Below, one piece after another: positions 16,731 to 25,862 of a stretch of DNA of 64,000 nt; position 1 is the stretch's first letter, and each line of letters starts with the position of its first letter. Both the position numbers and the translations under genes were made by a program. A model generated the notes under the pieces. The model ran no database searches. It was not told the origin of the DNA and saw only the letters and a list, made by a program, of their open reading frames with translations. The DNA is from Nitratireductor sp. B36 (GTDB lineage: Bacteria; Pseudomonadota; Alphaproteobacteria; Rhizobiales; Rhizobiaceae). Where the stretch lies: NCBI RefSeq assembly GCF_020833685.1, contig NZ_JACKZY010000001.1, positions 434,001 through 498,000 of the forward strand, read 5' to 3'.

Positions 16731-17102
16731 TCAGGCCTCCGATGCTTGTTTCGTGGCGTGGATCACCCAATGGGAGGAAGCCGGGTCTGTGCGGACAGAA
16801 ACCGCCTTCCAGCGCTCGCCACGGGCTTCAATGACATCGTCGGTGTTAGGTGCTCTGCCTTCGACACCTGCTTGCAGGACGATCAATTTAACGTCCTCTG
16901 CGGTATACCCTGGCGATTGCCGCATGGCCTCGTCGCACCGGTCAACCTGCACCGATACGGCCACAGGGGGCTGCTCCACCGGCAGATATGTCCCGCCTGT
17001 CTGCCGCACCATGTCGATGCGGATAAGCTGCCCTGTCCCTATGATAGGCGCGAAGGCCGCGCCCATGATGTTCTTGATGGCGTCCGTATCGAGCAAGGTC
17101 AT
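16731..17102 (-). CDS. Head-tail connector protein
   Basis: The start is fixed at ATG 17102 by the ATGA overlap with the DUF4054-like gene; longer in-frame sequence upstream is only a shadow. The 123-residue product (LLDTDAIKNIMGAAFAP at the start) lies between the adaptor and the tail completion protein, where head-closure/connector proteins are expected. No specific family is assigned. Confidence 0.6.
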   Translation of the reverse strand: MTLLDTDAIKNIMGAAFAPIIGTGQLIRIDMVRQTGGTYLPVEQPPVAVSVQVDRCDEAMRQSPGYTAEDVKLIVLQAGVEGRAPNTDDVIEARGERWKAVSVRTDPASSHWVIHATKQASEA

Positions 17103-17557
17103 TGGTAGCCCCACGGCGGCGAGAACGGCACGTCTTTCGCAAATCCCGACTGTGCACCACCACAGCCACCCATGGCGATGCGAGGCCCGCCCCTTGCCAT
17201 GCGAAGAAGCTGCATGAAGAACGCGCCGCACTTGGTCTGAACGAGCCAATCGGCGTAGCTCATATCTGCTGCCGACTTCTGGAATCGCGTGAGCGTCAGG
17301 TCGCCTGATTTGACCGTTTGATACTGCGCAGCGCCGGAAGCCTGTCCTTGGCTCTCTGTGTCGGAACCTAGGCCATCCAGCGTCATGAGGTGGCAGACAA
17401 TCGATACCTGTGCAGCTTCGCAAAGCCTCTCAGGCCAGCTTTCGTCAACCCACAGCGTTCCAAGATCGATATAGGACTGCACAACAGCATCATCGACAGA
17501 TGCGAACTGCGGCTTGATCTGCTTGAACCGTGCGGGCGTGATCGGAGCGCAGGACAT
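17099..17557 (-). CDS. Head-tail adaptor (DUF4054-like)
   Basis: The 152-residue protein (starts MSCAPITPARFKQIKPQF) matches the DUF4054 pattern of helical adaptor proteins that bind below the portal ring. It has the typical VQSYIDLGTLWVDESW helix region. It is coupled to the next connector gene. Confidence 0.75.
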   Translation of the reverse strand: MSCAPITPARFKQIKPQFASVDDAVVQSYIDLGTLWVDESWPERLCEAAQVSIVCHLMTLDGLGSDTESQGQASGAAQYQTVKSGDLTLTRFQKSAADMSYADWLVQTKCGAFFMQLLRMARGGPRIAMGGCGGAQSGFAKDVPFSPPWGYQ

Positions 17558-17561
17558 GGCT

Positions 17562-17873
17562 CTAAGCCTCTAGCGCCGCATCGATGCGTTTCTGAAGCTC
17601 TTCCGCGTCCCAGCCGTGATAGGCCCGCTTGCCGACAAGCTCCTGATATTCGGCGCGCAATTTGGCGAGGTCGTCTGTATCCAGCTCCTGCGCTGGTGCA
17701 GGCTTGCCCTCGATTTCCGTGATCTCGAAATAGCGCAATGCGCGATAGAGCGGCAGATGCATCGGGTGCACCTCGACATTCTCCAGCACACCTCGCGCAG
17801 GCAGCATGGATTTCTTGCCGTCCGCCATCACGATTTCATACGGGCTGTTGGTAAGGTTCTTGATGTGCTGCAT
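17562..17873 (-). CDS. Small protein following the major capsid gene
   Basis: The 103-residue start at ATG 17873 is chosen for GGAG six bases upstream. The N-terminal part (HIKNLTNSPYEIVMADGKK) looks like a small beta domain, followed by a helical, acidic C-terminal part (DLAKLRAEYQELVGKRAY). Proteins of this kind commonly lie after the capsid gene; function unknown. A terminator separates it from the capsid gene. Confidence 0.6.
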   Translation of the reverse strand: MQHIKNLTNSPYEIVMADGKKSMLPARGVLENVEVHPMHLPLYRALRYFEITEIEGKPAPAQELDTDDLAKLRAEYQELVGKRAYHGWDAEELQKRIDAALEA

Positions 17874-17891
17874 CCGTCGCTCCATCGAATG

Positions 17892-17921
17892 AAAAGGCCC
17901 CGGCGCGATTGCCGAGGCCTT
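17892..17921 (-). terminator. Rho-independent terminator after the major capsid gene
   Basis: On the minus strand an 11-bp stem (AAGGCCTCGGC with GCCGGGGCCTT, one T-G pair) and a 6-base loop are followed by a short T-run. It lies 24-50 bp after the capsid stop. Partial termination here would make capsid mRNA more abundant than the downstream tail mRNA. Confidence 0.75.
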
Positions 17922-17944
17922 GCCGTCTTTCCCGTGTCCCGGGG

Positions 17945-18934
17945 TTACGGTGCCGGGCTGACAGCGTCCAGATACCGGATCGTGTCCCGGATCTGAATGA
18001 GCTGACCAACACGTCCGATGCCGGGCACCGCCCACTGGAGCGGGCCGTCCTGATGCACATCAAGGAAGCGATAGGGCATCGGCATCGGAAGTTCCAGAGC
18101 ATCCGGGCTGTTGCGATAGCCGATAGCGCGGCCCTGCCCTTCAACACCCGATGCTGTCGCGGCAGCGGCAAGGAACGGCTGCTCACGCACCACCACCGAC
18201 TGACCGGTGCGGCTGGTGAAGATGTTGTTCGCCTCGAAGTACTGGAGGATGGACTTGTCGGGCGAGGTCACACCATAGGGCGTCGTTGCGATGTACTGAT
18301 AGGCCAGAGGCGGCAGCAGGATCGTGTTGCCGATCAGGCTGGTCATGACGCCGGTGGCAGTTGCCGGGCCCATAAGCAGGCGGTTCAGTTCCGCAATGAT
18401 CTGCTCAGGGGTCTTGAGGCCAACGCCGTTCGCATCAACCCAGTTGCGGGCCGAGCCGGTGCCATTGTCAGGCGAAAGCGTCGGGGTCACACCGGCCATA
18501 TTGGCAAGACCGCCCCAGCCGTGGTGCCCCGCACCGTACAGCGCCGTTTCGGCACAGAAGATGTCAGCGGACTGACGGGCAGCGATTGCTTTGCGAGCCG
18601 TGAGAGGCACGCCGGCAAACTGCGCCTTGCCGACCTCTTCCACATTGTAGCGGTAGCCAACGGCATACATCGCGAACTGGGACGTGACATTGATCAGCTT
18701 CACGTCAGCAAGCGGAACGTCCTTGCTGTAGCCCGACTGCCACTGTGCGGCGCCGGTCATGTCACCGATCTGGAAGTCAACGCCGGTAGCCCACTCGGGA
18801 TAGTCGGTGTTAACCGGCACAAGCTCACGCCAGTTGATCAGGTCGTATTCCTGCTCAAAGGCGCGGCTGGATAGCACATGGGTCTGCTGGCGAAGATAGG
18901 CCAGGCCCTGTGCGTCTGTGATCTGCATGTTCAT
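17945..18934 (-). CDS. Major capsid protein (DUF2184 family)
   Basis: The 329-residue protein matches the DUF2184 major-capsid family, with early ITDAQGLAYLRQQ, the WATGVDFQIGDMTG region and the late ILLPPLAYQYIATTP segment. It should form the HK97-fold shell. It follows the decoration and protease/scaffold genes, as in many such phages. Confidence 0.85.
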   Translation of the reverse strand: MNMQITDAQGLAYLRQQTHVLSSRAFEQEYDLINWRELVPVNTDYPEWATGVDFQIGDMTGAAQWQSGYSKDVPLADVKLINVTSQFAMYAVGYRYNVEEVGKAQFAGVPLTARKAIAARQSADIFCAETALYGAGHHGWGGLANMAGVTPTLSPDNGTGSARNWVDANGVGLKTPEQIIAELNRLLMGPATATGVMTSLIGNTILLPPLAYQYIATTPYGVTSPDKSILQYFEANNIFTSRTGQSVVVREQPFLAAAATASGVEGQGRAIGYRNSPDALELPMPMPYRFLDVHQDGPLQWAVPGIGRVGQLIQIRDTIRYLDAVSPAP

Positions 18935-18961
18935 CGCAGAATGTCTCCTTTCAGGGACTGG

Positions 18962-19465
18962 TTAAGCCGCCGCAGCAACGGGGTCGTTGCCGGGGACGAT
19001 ACGGAGGCGCATGGGAACCGCCTGATCAGCCACGCCGTCCTGATCGAACTCGCAGTTCGGGAGAGGCAGACGACCGGTTGCAGAACCGCCGTAAAACTTG
19101 TTGTTGGACGGGTCGAAATAGACCTTCTGACCCTTGGTGACGGCTGCACCTGCAAGAACGAAGATGACACCCTCGTCAGCAACGCCGAGCACGTCGCCAT
19201 CTGCATAGGTCGTGGTGCTGGCTGCATCGCCCGTGGTGATGTTCTCACGGGTGATGCCGGCAAACACTTCGCCGTCTGCAAGAGCCTTCACGGTTGCCGT
19301 GCCGTCACCGGCCTGACCGTTGATGGACACAGGATGACCGAAGCCAATGGCCTTGGTCGCGGTATCGGAAGCGAACGCGGTGAAGGCGTTCCACTCTTCC
19401 ATGTTCTGGAACTGACCCGGCAGGCCAGCCACAGGCTTTGTCTTGGGAGCGGGCATAAGAGCCAT
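18962..19465 (-). CDS. Capsid decoration/cement protein (Gp24-like)
   Basis: The 167-residue, Ala/Gly/Thr-rich protein has repeated short beta motifs (VKALADGEVFAGITRE, VTKGQKVYFDPS), which fit structural cement proteins related to DUF2190. It would stabilise the expanded capsid. It lies between scaffold and capsid genes. Confidence 0.75.
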   Translation of the reverse strand: MALMPAPKTKPVAGLPGQFQNMEEWNAFTAFASDTATKAIGFGHPVSINGQAGDGTATVKALADGEVFAGITRENITTGDAASTTTYADGDVLGVADEGVIFVLAGAAVTKGQKVYFDPSNNKFYGGSATGRLPLPNCEFDQDGVADQAVPMRLRIVPGNDPVAAAA

Positions 19466-19490
19466 GATGGTTCTCCTTTCGTGCCGCTGG

Positions 19491-20021
19491 TTAAGCCGAA
19501 CGCTTGGTCATGCGGTCCACGTAGGACTGCTGAGCCTTGCTGGAATCGGTGGTGACAGGCTTGAGATGCGAGATTGCTTCACGGACCTGCTCGGAACCCG
19601 CTGCATCCTCGACGAGAATGTCAAAGCGAGCATCGATATAGGCTTCCGCCTTGTCCTTCATGGCGTCACCGAGCTTGGCGACAACCACAGCCTTGCGGAT
19701 TTCCGCATCGGACAGGCCGTCCGTTTTCACATCAGCCACGATGGACTTGGCCTTGGCGATCAGGTCGCCGCGGGCCTGCACACGTTCATCGAGTGCCGCG
19801 GTGTCGAGAACCTTGGACTTGAGATCATCAATCTCTGCATCCTTCTTGGCGATCTCGGCATCCTTGGCCTTGATGGCGTCGTTATGCTCGGACTTGGCGT
19901 CTGCCAGCTTGGCAGCAAGATCAGCCTTGTCCTTGGTCAGCTTTTCGATGGCCTGGGCACCTGCATCGGTCGTTTCGACCTGGAGCCCATCCACCATTAC
20001 CTTGCGCAGAGTGTCAGCCAT
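19491..20021 (-). CDS. Nested scaffold protein from an internal start
   Basis: In the same frame as the protease, an ATG at 20021 is preceded by AAGGAAG with about 7-base spacing. It would give a 176-residue product covering just the coiled-coil scaffold domain (starts MADTLRKVMVDGLQ). The lambda C/Nu3 genes use the same arrangement. The site falls exactly at the domain border, which supports use. Confidence 0.6.
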   Translation of the reverse strand: MADTLRKVMVDGLQVETTDAGAQAIEKLTKDKADLAAKLADAKSEHNDAIKAKDAEIAKKDAEIDDLKSKVLDTAALDERVQARGDLIAKAKSIVADVKTDGLSDAEIRKAVVVAKLGDAMKDKAEAYIDARFDILVEDAAGSEQVREAISHLKPVTTDSSKAQQSYVDRMTKRSA

Positions 20022-20606
20022 TGGGCTTCCTTTCGTGTCTGCAATGGAGGGAGTTACAGGGCTCACGCCCCATGTAGACGCACCGTCACCGATGCGAGCT
20101 TGTGAACCGGCGCGGCCGTTCTTCACGATTGCCACGTGGTTGATCTTGATATCCTTCTGGATGGCGTCGTATGGCTCGCCGTCCGGCGTCACACCGTCCT
20201 CGAAGGCAAGGTCGCAGGTGTAGCCAGCCGAAAGTTCCCGCTTGCCAGCCTCAACGGCCTTGATGGCCGCTGCATCCATGACAATGAGCGGAACGCGGAC
20301 ATATTCGCCGTCGCGGGCGATCTCGTCGCCGATCTGGCCCACCGCATAGTCACGCCAGTTGTCAGCCGTCACGGACTCGTCTGGATGGTCATTCGTAACA
20401 GGGCGATGCGCATAGGAGGCGAGGCTGTCCTTGGCGAATACCTGTTCCGCAGGACGGTAGACGCGCACAACCTGCTTTTCCGGCTTTCCAACCTCCCATC
20501 CGGCATAGTCCTGAAGGCCAGTGCGGGCGGTGCGGACCTCGGCCACAAGATAGCCGTCAGCGGTCCGTCGCGTTCCCGCGACAGATGCCGTGTCTAAGAA
20601 TTTCAT
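19491..20606 (-). CDS. Capsid maturation protease (DUF2213) fused to scaffold
   Basis: The 371-residue protein has an N-terminal DUF2213 protease domain (about residues 1-160; HRPVTNDHP and the ELSAGYTCDLAF segment with a likely active Ser). A C-terminal coiled-coil scaffold (about 196-371; KLTKDKADLAAKLADAKSE) follows. It should build and then digest the inner core of the procapsid. An internal start within this gene probably makes the scaffold alone. Confidence 0.82.
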   Translation of the reverse strand: MKFLDTASVAGTRRTADGYLVAEVRTARTGLQDYAGWEVGKPEKQVVRVYRPAEQVFAKDSLASYAHRPVTNDHPDESVTADNWRDYAVGQIGDEIARDGEYVRVPLIVMDAAAIKAVEAGKRELSAGYTCDLAFEDGVTPDGEPYDAIQKDIKINHVAIVKNGRAGSQARIGDGASTWGVSPVTPSIADTKGSPMADTLRKVMVDGLQVETTDAGAQAIEKLTKDKADLAAKLADAKSEHNDAIKAKDAEIAKKDAEIDDLKSKVLDTAALDERVQARGDLIAKAKSIVADVKTDGLSDAEIRKAVVVAKLGDAMKDKAEAYIDARFDILVEDAAGSEQVREAISHLKPVTTDSSKAQQSYVDRMTKRSA

Positions 20607-20611
20607 GGTGT

Positions 20612-21022
20612 CTATCCCTTTCGGACAGCGATCCTGACCGCGTTGGCGACCTTCTGGCCGACCTTCTTTCGGTTCTTTTCGGTGGCCGGCCTCATGAACG
20701 GGCGAGCGGCCATTTTGCTTGTGCCGTACTCCAAGGCGGCGCTGTAGGGCGCATGGCTCGTCACATGAACCGTTGGCGGGTTCTGCGCCACCACGCTTGT
20801 CTCGATGTTCGTATCCAGATGCCGCGTGTCTGCATTCGGGGGTTGACCGGGCAAGGAAGGCACATGCCCTGCCCCACTGATTGCCCCCTCCGTAATGGAC
20901 TGTTCCGCGTCGATCTCGATATCCTGCCCGGCGCTGTAGAGCGCGGCGACGACCTGCTTTGATGACTTCGCCATGTTGCGCAGGCGCTTGGTGTGCCTGT
21001 CAGCGCCTTTGATCTTCGCCAT
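20612..21022 (-). CDS. HK97 gp10-like head/tail component
   Basis: The 136-residue basic protein is of HK97-gp10 type, with the segment APYSAALEYGTSKMAARPFM near the C-terminus. Such proteins act at the neck or as tail completion proteins. The start is placed at ATG 21022, two bases after the upstream stop. Its position upstream of the protease instead of after the capsid is a little unusual. Confidence 0.75.
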   Translation of the reverse strand: MAKIKGADRHTKRLRNMAKSSKQVVAALYSAGQDIEIDAEQSITEGAISGAGHVPSLPGQPPNADTRHLDTNIETSVVAQNPPTVHVTSHAPYSAALEYGTSKMAARPFMRPATEKNRKKVGQKVANAVRIAVRKG

Positions 21023-21024
21023 GG

Positions 21025-21846
21025 CTAAAGCTCCAACACGCCCTTTGCCTTGCAACCACAGAAGGGCTGGAAGCCTGGCGGGTCTTTCTTGCCGATCTCA
21101 CTGTTCCACGGGATCACCTTCCCGTTGCGGGCCAGATGCTCCGGGCGGTAATGGATCTTGCCGCTGTGAACCCACTCGAATTTCTTCATGCCAAGCTGCA
21201 ATTGCCGGTCGCGGTCGAGCGATGCAGACAGCTTTTGCGTCTGGTCCATGGCGATACGCAGTGACCGTTTCCGACCCAGCTGCAGCGCCGCGTTGATCTC
21301 CTTGGCGACCTCGCGGGCTGGTGTCCGGCTCTGCAAGCCCCGGAAAACAATGTCCGCGATGCGACCCCGCGTCTGGTCGCTGACATTGCGCACCAAGGCG
21401 ACATTGCGAGCAACCACGTCTTCCATGGTCTCCTGCACATCACCGGCGTGCATCTGCGTCGACAGGTCAACATTCGTCGCATAGCTCAACTGGCTGATGA
21501 CCTTGCTCATGTGCCAGCGTTGAAGCGTATCGGCCCATGCCTGAAACAGACCGCGAAACGTGAAGATCGAACGGACGGCTTCACTCTCCACCGCCTCAAT
21601 CTCGACTTCCACGTCTCCGGCTCTGTCGATGGTCAGCCCGTCAGATGCCCGCTGTTCGGCCAGAGAGCGGCTGTAGGCGGGCAGAATGCGTTCCTTGGCT
21701 CCATTGGCCCACACGCGAACAATCGCCACATAGAGCCTAGCCAAGTCCTTTTCCTGCGCCGTTGTCGGCTCTATGGCCTGCATGGTGATGCGATCAGCCT
21801 TCACACCGGCAGCGCGGGCCTGTGCGGCAAGGTTGATCTTCATCAC
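21025..21846 (-). CDS. Minor head protein (Mu gpF/SPP1 gp7-like)
   Basis: The 273-residue protein has a helical N-terminal part and a C-terminal Mu F-like domain with YRPEHLARNGKVIPW and GFQPFCGCKAKGV. Members are carried inside the head next to the portal and help DNA delivery. The gene overlaps the portal stop by ATGA. Confidence 0.82.
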   Translation of the reverse strand: MMKINLAAQARAAGVKADRITMQAIEPTTAQEKDLARLYVAIVRVWANGAKERILPAYSRSLAEQRASDGLTIDRAGDVEVEIEAVESEAVRSIFTFRGLFQAWADTLQRWHMSKVISQLSYATNVDLSTQMHAGDVQETMEDVVARNVALVRNVSDQTRGRIADIVFRGLQSRTPAREVAKEINAALQLGRKRSLRIAMDQTQKLSASLDRDRQLQLGMKKFEWVHSGKIHYRPEHLARNGKVIPWNSEIGKKDPPGFQPFCGCKAKGVLEL

Positions 21847-23225
21847 TCGGCCTCAGCAATAGCGCTGGGGTCTTCCTCGCCTTCCTCAAGGTCAGGCACG
21901 TCAAGCGCAGCTTCAGAAGCGTCATAAGCCGTATCGGCGCCTGGCCATGATCCACTCTCGACCAGACGGTTCTGGACCATCTCTGCCAATGCGTCCTGTG
22001 GCACCAAACCAGAGCGGGCATAGATATCCGCAGCCTCGGCTTCCAGCTTATCCACTTCAGCCTGGGCCTTTTCATCCAGCGTCCAGAGCGGGTTCCAGCG
22101 ATACCAGATTTCCGGAGGGCGCTGTCCAAGAGCCGAGCGGATCAGCATTTCATCCAGTGTCTGGAGGGCTGGCGTATATTCGAGCTCCTGAATGGTGCGG
22201 ATGCTGTCGTAATAATGCCTCAGCGAACCGTCATCATTGCCGCTCAGGCCGGTTTGCTGCTCCATGAGCAAGCGCGTAACCGGGATATCAGCCGCACCTG
22301 CCATGATCGTGATAAGCGTTTGCGCAACGTCCGGCAGGCCCGTGAAGGTCTGTGTCTTCTGGCTCCACTCGTCTTCGCCATCCAGCATTAAGACATTGCT
22401 GATGCTTTTGAGGGCGGCAACCATGGTCCATCGACGGATGTAATCGCTCTCTGCCGCACCGGAGGCCATCTGTGCGACCATATTCTTGATGCGCACAACG
22501 TCGATCTTGGCTTCATGCAACAGCGCGTCGATCACGCCGGCAGCGTTGTCAGCAGATCGAATCGAGTCCGCCATCTGCAGCCAGATGCTGTCACCCCAGA
22601 ACTGACTGCCATTGCGGTTCGTGATTCCGGGAACAGTGCGCCCATTGATGACCACGACGCGGGACGGGTGAATATCTACCGTCACGCCATCTGCATTGAT
22701 GTTCCACTTCTCCGGCTGGCCACGCCACTCTGAAAGCGGATCGCGAATGATCTGCCCCGGCGTGATTTCATCGCGCCCTAGGATGGTCAGGAACTTGATA
22801 GAGCCCTTGCCGATACGGTCCAGATTGAGCGGCTGCGAGGGAAGGCCAGGAAGCCCGCCCGGAACAATCACAGCGCCGCCTGTATGACGGGCAGCCAGAA
22901 GCGCCTGATAGACCATCACGCGGACCTTGAGGCGCTGTTCCTCGGCTTCGATAGCCTCGATCTGGTCTTTCTCAGCCTGCCATGCGCGCCATTCCCGCAC
23001 CGCATCAGCGGCAGGGATGCGAACAATCTTGCCGTACCACGTCGAAGCCCGGTAGGCGTTATCGCGCTCCACCGGGTCTGTTTCGACCACGTAGCGCGTT
23101 GCAGCGCTCTTGACGTTGGCACGGCCCAGGCCAGTGATGACATTGGACATGCCGTCCACCATCAGGCCATTGATCGCCGTAATCTCGCCTTTCTGGTCAA
23201 CCCTGATGCGGGGCTTGTCAGTCAT
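21843..23225 (-). CDS. Portal protein (DUF1073 family)
   Basis: The 460-residue protein fits DUF1073 portal proteins: ASTWYGKIVRIPAADAVREW near residues 60-80, GGAVIVPGG, then SIWLQMADSIRSADNAAG and the conserved QQTGLSGNDDGSLRHYYD segment. It forms the ring through which the terminase packages DNA. It is coupled to terminase and the minor head gene by ATGA overlaps. Confidence 0.87.
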   Translation of the reverse strand: MTDKPRIRVDQKGEITAINGLMVDGMSNVITGLGRANVKSAATRYVVETDPVERDNAYRASTWYGKIVRIPAADAVREWRAWQAEKDQIEAIEAEEQRLKVRVMVYQALLAARHTGGAVIVPGGLPGLPSQPLNLDRIGKGSIKFLTILGRDEITPGQIIRDPLSEWRGQPEKWNINADGVTVDIHPSRVVVINGRTVPGITNRNGSQFWGDSIWLQMADSIRSADNAAGVIDALLHEAKIDVVRIKNMVAQMASGAAESDYIRRWTMVAALKSISNVLMLDGEDEWSQKTQTFTGLPDVAQTLITIMAGAADIPVTRLLMEQQTGLSGNDDGSLRHYYDSIRTIQELEYTPALQTLDEMLIRSALGQRPPEIWYRWNPLWTLDEKAQAEVDKLEAEAADIYARSGLVPQDALAEMVQNRLVESGSWPGADTAYDASEAALDVPDLEEGEEDPSAIAEAE

Positions 23226-24643
23226 GTGAATGCCTTTCGCATCTGGTCGAGGGTGTAGGCGGCATGAACCATATTCACGTTGTCCGCCGCGATTACCGCA
23301 TCTGCGAGGTTGTGCGATTTCACGCCCAGATCCTTTTTGAGCTTAAGCTTGGGCACAACACGTTTTTTGCCCTCGCTCGCTAACCACCATGGCACGCAAA
23401 GCTCGGTGAACAGGGCGTCCAGCTTCGCCTCACCCATTTCGGACGAGAACGACAAGACATCTTCTGGCTTGATCGACTGGCCACGCGTGACCGCATTGAA
23501 CGTCAGCATCGCCTTTCGGGCCGTGTTTGCCCAAGCCTGCGCCTTAAGGTTCAGATACTCGTCTTTGTTCAGCGGGCTGTTGCTGTTCTGCGGATCGCTC
23601 GGCTTGTCTCCATCCATGACGCCGCCGCCTGCATGAAAGGCGAAGTGCTGCACTTCGGCACCGTTTAGCTCGTTCTGCTCATCTATATAGCCGCCGACAA
23701 AGGCACCCACGCCGATGGTGTCGTATGAGACCAGCGCGTTACGGTGCTTCGCCTTCGCCCAGACCCTCCTGGCGTTCTGGACCAGTTCGTCCTTGCCTGA
23801 CGCCCAGTCCTCGGCGTCTTCGAACACGCCCGCAATCTTGTCAGCCGTGGCGCACCTGTCCTCGCCGTCATCTGCCGGATCGAAACCGATAACGTTCCGG
23901 CCAACCAGATTGAGGCCAAGAACCTTGTGTGCATCGACACAGGCATCCAGCCAGCGGCGCTTGAAGATAGAAAGTTCACTATCACCCAGAGGCACGCCCA
24001 GATAGACATGCTCGAACATCTCCGGGTCGCGTTCCTGCATCAGGGCGATATCACGCAACGCCTTCTGCGATAGGAATGGGTTTTCGGTGTAATTGATGCG
24101 CCTGACTACCGTGTTGGGCGGCACATTGACCACGAAATTGCGCCAAACATAATCTGTCACAAACTTCGGGTTGAAAAGTAGGATCGCGAGGCTGTCTTCC
24201 TTTCGGATCGTTGGGCCGATGATCACCCACTGTTCCTCAGTGAGCTTTTCCGCCTCCTCGACCCAAAGGATGTCGATGTCCGAGGTGCCTTTGATCTCAT
24301 CAATGTTGCGCTCGATACCGTAGAAGATGAATTCCGACCCGGTCGCGCGGTGGATGATCGTTGTCTTCTGGATATCGAACGCGTCATTCAATCCGAGGTG
24401 GCTGATCGCCCACTTCAACTCGGTGTAGACAGACTCCTGAATGCGGTTCTGATAGCGCCGGACACACATCACGCGCATCCGAACCGGGATATGATCAACC
24501 AGCCGGACGAGCTGGCAGGCCGTGTCTCTGGTCTTCGAACTGGACCGGCCACCGTGAAGAACGGCGGTGTCGGCCTGCCCTAGGAATACCTGCTCCCAGA
24601 AATCATAAAGGGCCGGGTTTGTGAGAGCGACATGCACATTCAC
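23222..24643 (-). CDS. Terminase large subunit (Terminase_3/PBSX-type)
   Basis: The 473-residue DNA packaging motor has an N-terminal ATPase with Walker A GGRSSSKT at 31-38 and Walker B ILWVEEAE at about 125-132. The C-terminal RNase H-like nuclease begins near GFDPADDGED (around residue 260). It cuts concatemers and drives DNA into the head. Confidence 0.92.
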   Translation of the reverse strand: MNVHVALTNPALYDFWEQVFLGQADTAVLHGGRSSSKTRDTACQLVRLVDHIPVRMRVMCVRRYQNRIQESVYTELKWAISHLGLNDAFDIQKTTIIHRATGSEFIFYGIERNIDEIKGTSDIDILWVEEAEKLTEEQWVIIGPTIRKEDSLAILLFNPKFVTDYVWRNFVVNVPPNTVVRRINYTENPFLSQKALRDIALMQERDPEMFEHVYLGVPLGDSELSIFKRRWLDACVDAHKVLGLNLVGRNVIGFDPADDGEDRCATADKIAGVFEDAEDWASGKDELVQNARRVWAKAKHRNALVSYDTIGVGAFVGGYIDEQNELNGAEVQHFAFHAGGGVMDGDKPSDPQNSNSPLNKDEYLNLKAQAWANTARKAMLTFNAVTRGQSIKPEDVLSFSSEMGEAKLDALFTELCVPWWLASEGKKRVVPKLKLKKDLGVKSHNLADAVIAADNVNMVHAAYTLDQMRKAFT

Positions 24644-25170
24644 TCGCCACCCTCTTCCCTCAACACCTCACGCCAGGTTTTGGTTTCGGTCTGGATAGGC
24701 CCGCCATCCCTGCCTGTGTGCTCGATGCGATCGATGAACATGCCGAGATGCTTGGCCATCTTCTCCAGAGCGCTGTTCTTGTCCCAGACCTTGATCTTGT
24801 GGATGTGCTCGACCTCGCCATCTCCAATGCTACGCTTGACCACCTCGATGGAGGAAACTGCCGCTGCGAAGTCATCATCCCAATCCTCGGGACGTTTCAG
24901 GTTCCCGTTCTCATCGAAGGCCTTGCGCATGTCGGAGAACCCGAGCCGGCGCATCTCTTCAAGAACGCGCGCAACGGTCGCCTCAGCCTTCACAGCCCCT
25001 CGCCCAACGATCTCATCAACTCTGGCCCGAATGCTTTCATTTGCTTTCAAGCGCGTGGCATTCCCCCGGTTCGGGCTGTATCCGGCCTTGTGGTACGCCT
25101 CATCCGCAGACAGGCCCTTTGCCAGCCCCTGCGCGAAGGCTTCATGCTTGACGTTCTTCAGGACGGGCAT
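24640..25170 (-). CDS. Terminase small subunit
   Basis: The 176-residue protein has an N-terminal helix-turn-helix region (AFAQGLAKGLSADEAYHKAG) typical of Terminase_2 small subunits, followed by helices and an acidic C-terminus. It recognises the packaging site, which is often in or near this gene; I could not identify the site. Confidence 0.85.
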   Translation of the reverse strand: MPVLKNVKHEAFAQGLAKGLSADEAYHKAGYSPNRGNATRLKANESIRARVDEIVGRGAVKAEATVARVLEEMRRLGFSDMRKAFDENGNLKRPEDWDDDFAAAVSSIEVVKRSIGDGEVEHIHKIKVWDKNSALEKMAKHLGMFIDRIEHTGRDGGPIQTETKTWREVLREEGGE

Positions 25171-25179
25171 GGGAAGGCC

Positions 25180-25374
25180 TCAGAATATCAATGCCCAAAC
25201 GAGCCAAGCCAGAAGCGATCCGATCACAGCTGCACCGAAGCGAAACAGTGGCATGATGTCGAAGCCGTAGTCTCCGCTGGGCTTCATTGGCGTGAAGACC
25301 GCCCACGAGAGCGACACAGCAGTGATCAGGGCCGGGATAGCCCACCATGCGAATGTGACTGTCATCTGCATCAC
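25180..25374 (-). CDS. Small membrane protein with two membrane segments
   Basis: The product has about 64 residues and two hydrophobic segments (about 7-26 and 44-63). The start is GTG 25374 (overlapping the stop before it) or ATG 25371. Located at the head of the late block before the terminase. It could be a holin-like or accessory protein; no family recognised. Confidence 0.55.
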   Translation of the reverse strand: MMQMTVTFAWWAIPALITAVSLSWAVFTPMKPSGDYGFDIMPLFRFGAAVIGSLLAWLVWALIF

Positions 25375-25583
25375 CCTTTGATCAGATCGAGCGCCTGCAC
25401 CAGTTCGCGGATATTATCGTCCGAGAGGCCAGACATGCGTTCGCCCTCGTCGCGCTGGTCCATCGGTTCGCTGCGAATGTCCCACACCGTCTTGCCGTCA
25501 TAGGTGTGCTTTCGGGTGGCGGTTACACGCCTGCCGTATGCGTCCCGGCCGATATCCACCTTTTGTTCGACAAGCTGCGGCAT
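25371..25583 (-). CDS. Small phage protein at the head of the late operon
   Basis: The 70-residue protein starts at ATG 25583 with GGAG eight bases upstream (begins MPQLVEQKVDIGRDAYGRRV). The C-terminal helix (DDNIRELVQALDLIKG) is well formed. First gene of the late minus-strand operon. Function unknown. Confidence 0.55.
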   Translation of the reverse strand: MPQLVEQKVDIGRDAYGRRVTATRKHTYDGKTVWDIRSEPMDQRDEGERMSGLSDDNIRELVQALDLIKG

Positions 25584-25605
25584 CTCAGGTCTCCACATAC
25601 GAGAA

Positions 25606-25626
25606 GCCCCAGCGCATGGCCGGGGC
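25606..25626 (-). terminator. Hairpin upstream of the late operon
   Basis: GCCCC and GGGGC arms with a short inner stem form a hairpin about 20 bp upstream of the first late gene, followed on the minus strand by TTCTC. It could be an attenuator that a late activator or antiterminator must pass. The rest of 25627-25862 holds no gene I can support. Confidence 0.4.
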
Positions 25627-25862
25627 GTTCTGTGCATTATTTGCAAATTGCTCAGGACGGAACGGCCGGGATATCCCAACCTTCTCGACTTGCGCCGCCG
25701 TCCTGATCTGATCCCCCGCCTAACAGTCTTGTCGCTCGGCGGATAAGGATGCCTCTTCCTGCGTGTGTCGCTGAACCTAAGTCGCCCCGCCAACGCTTGT
25801 CGCTGAGCGCCATGTGTGCTTACCTTCCAACTTCGTCGGGTGGTCAAATCAAGAGGAACACA

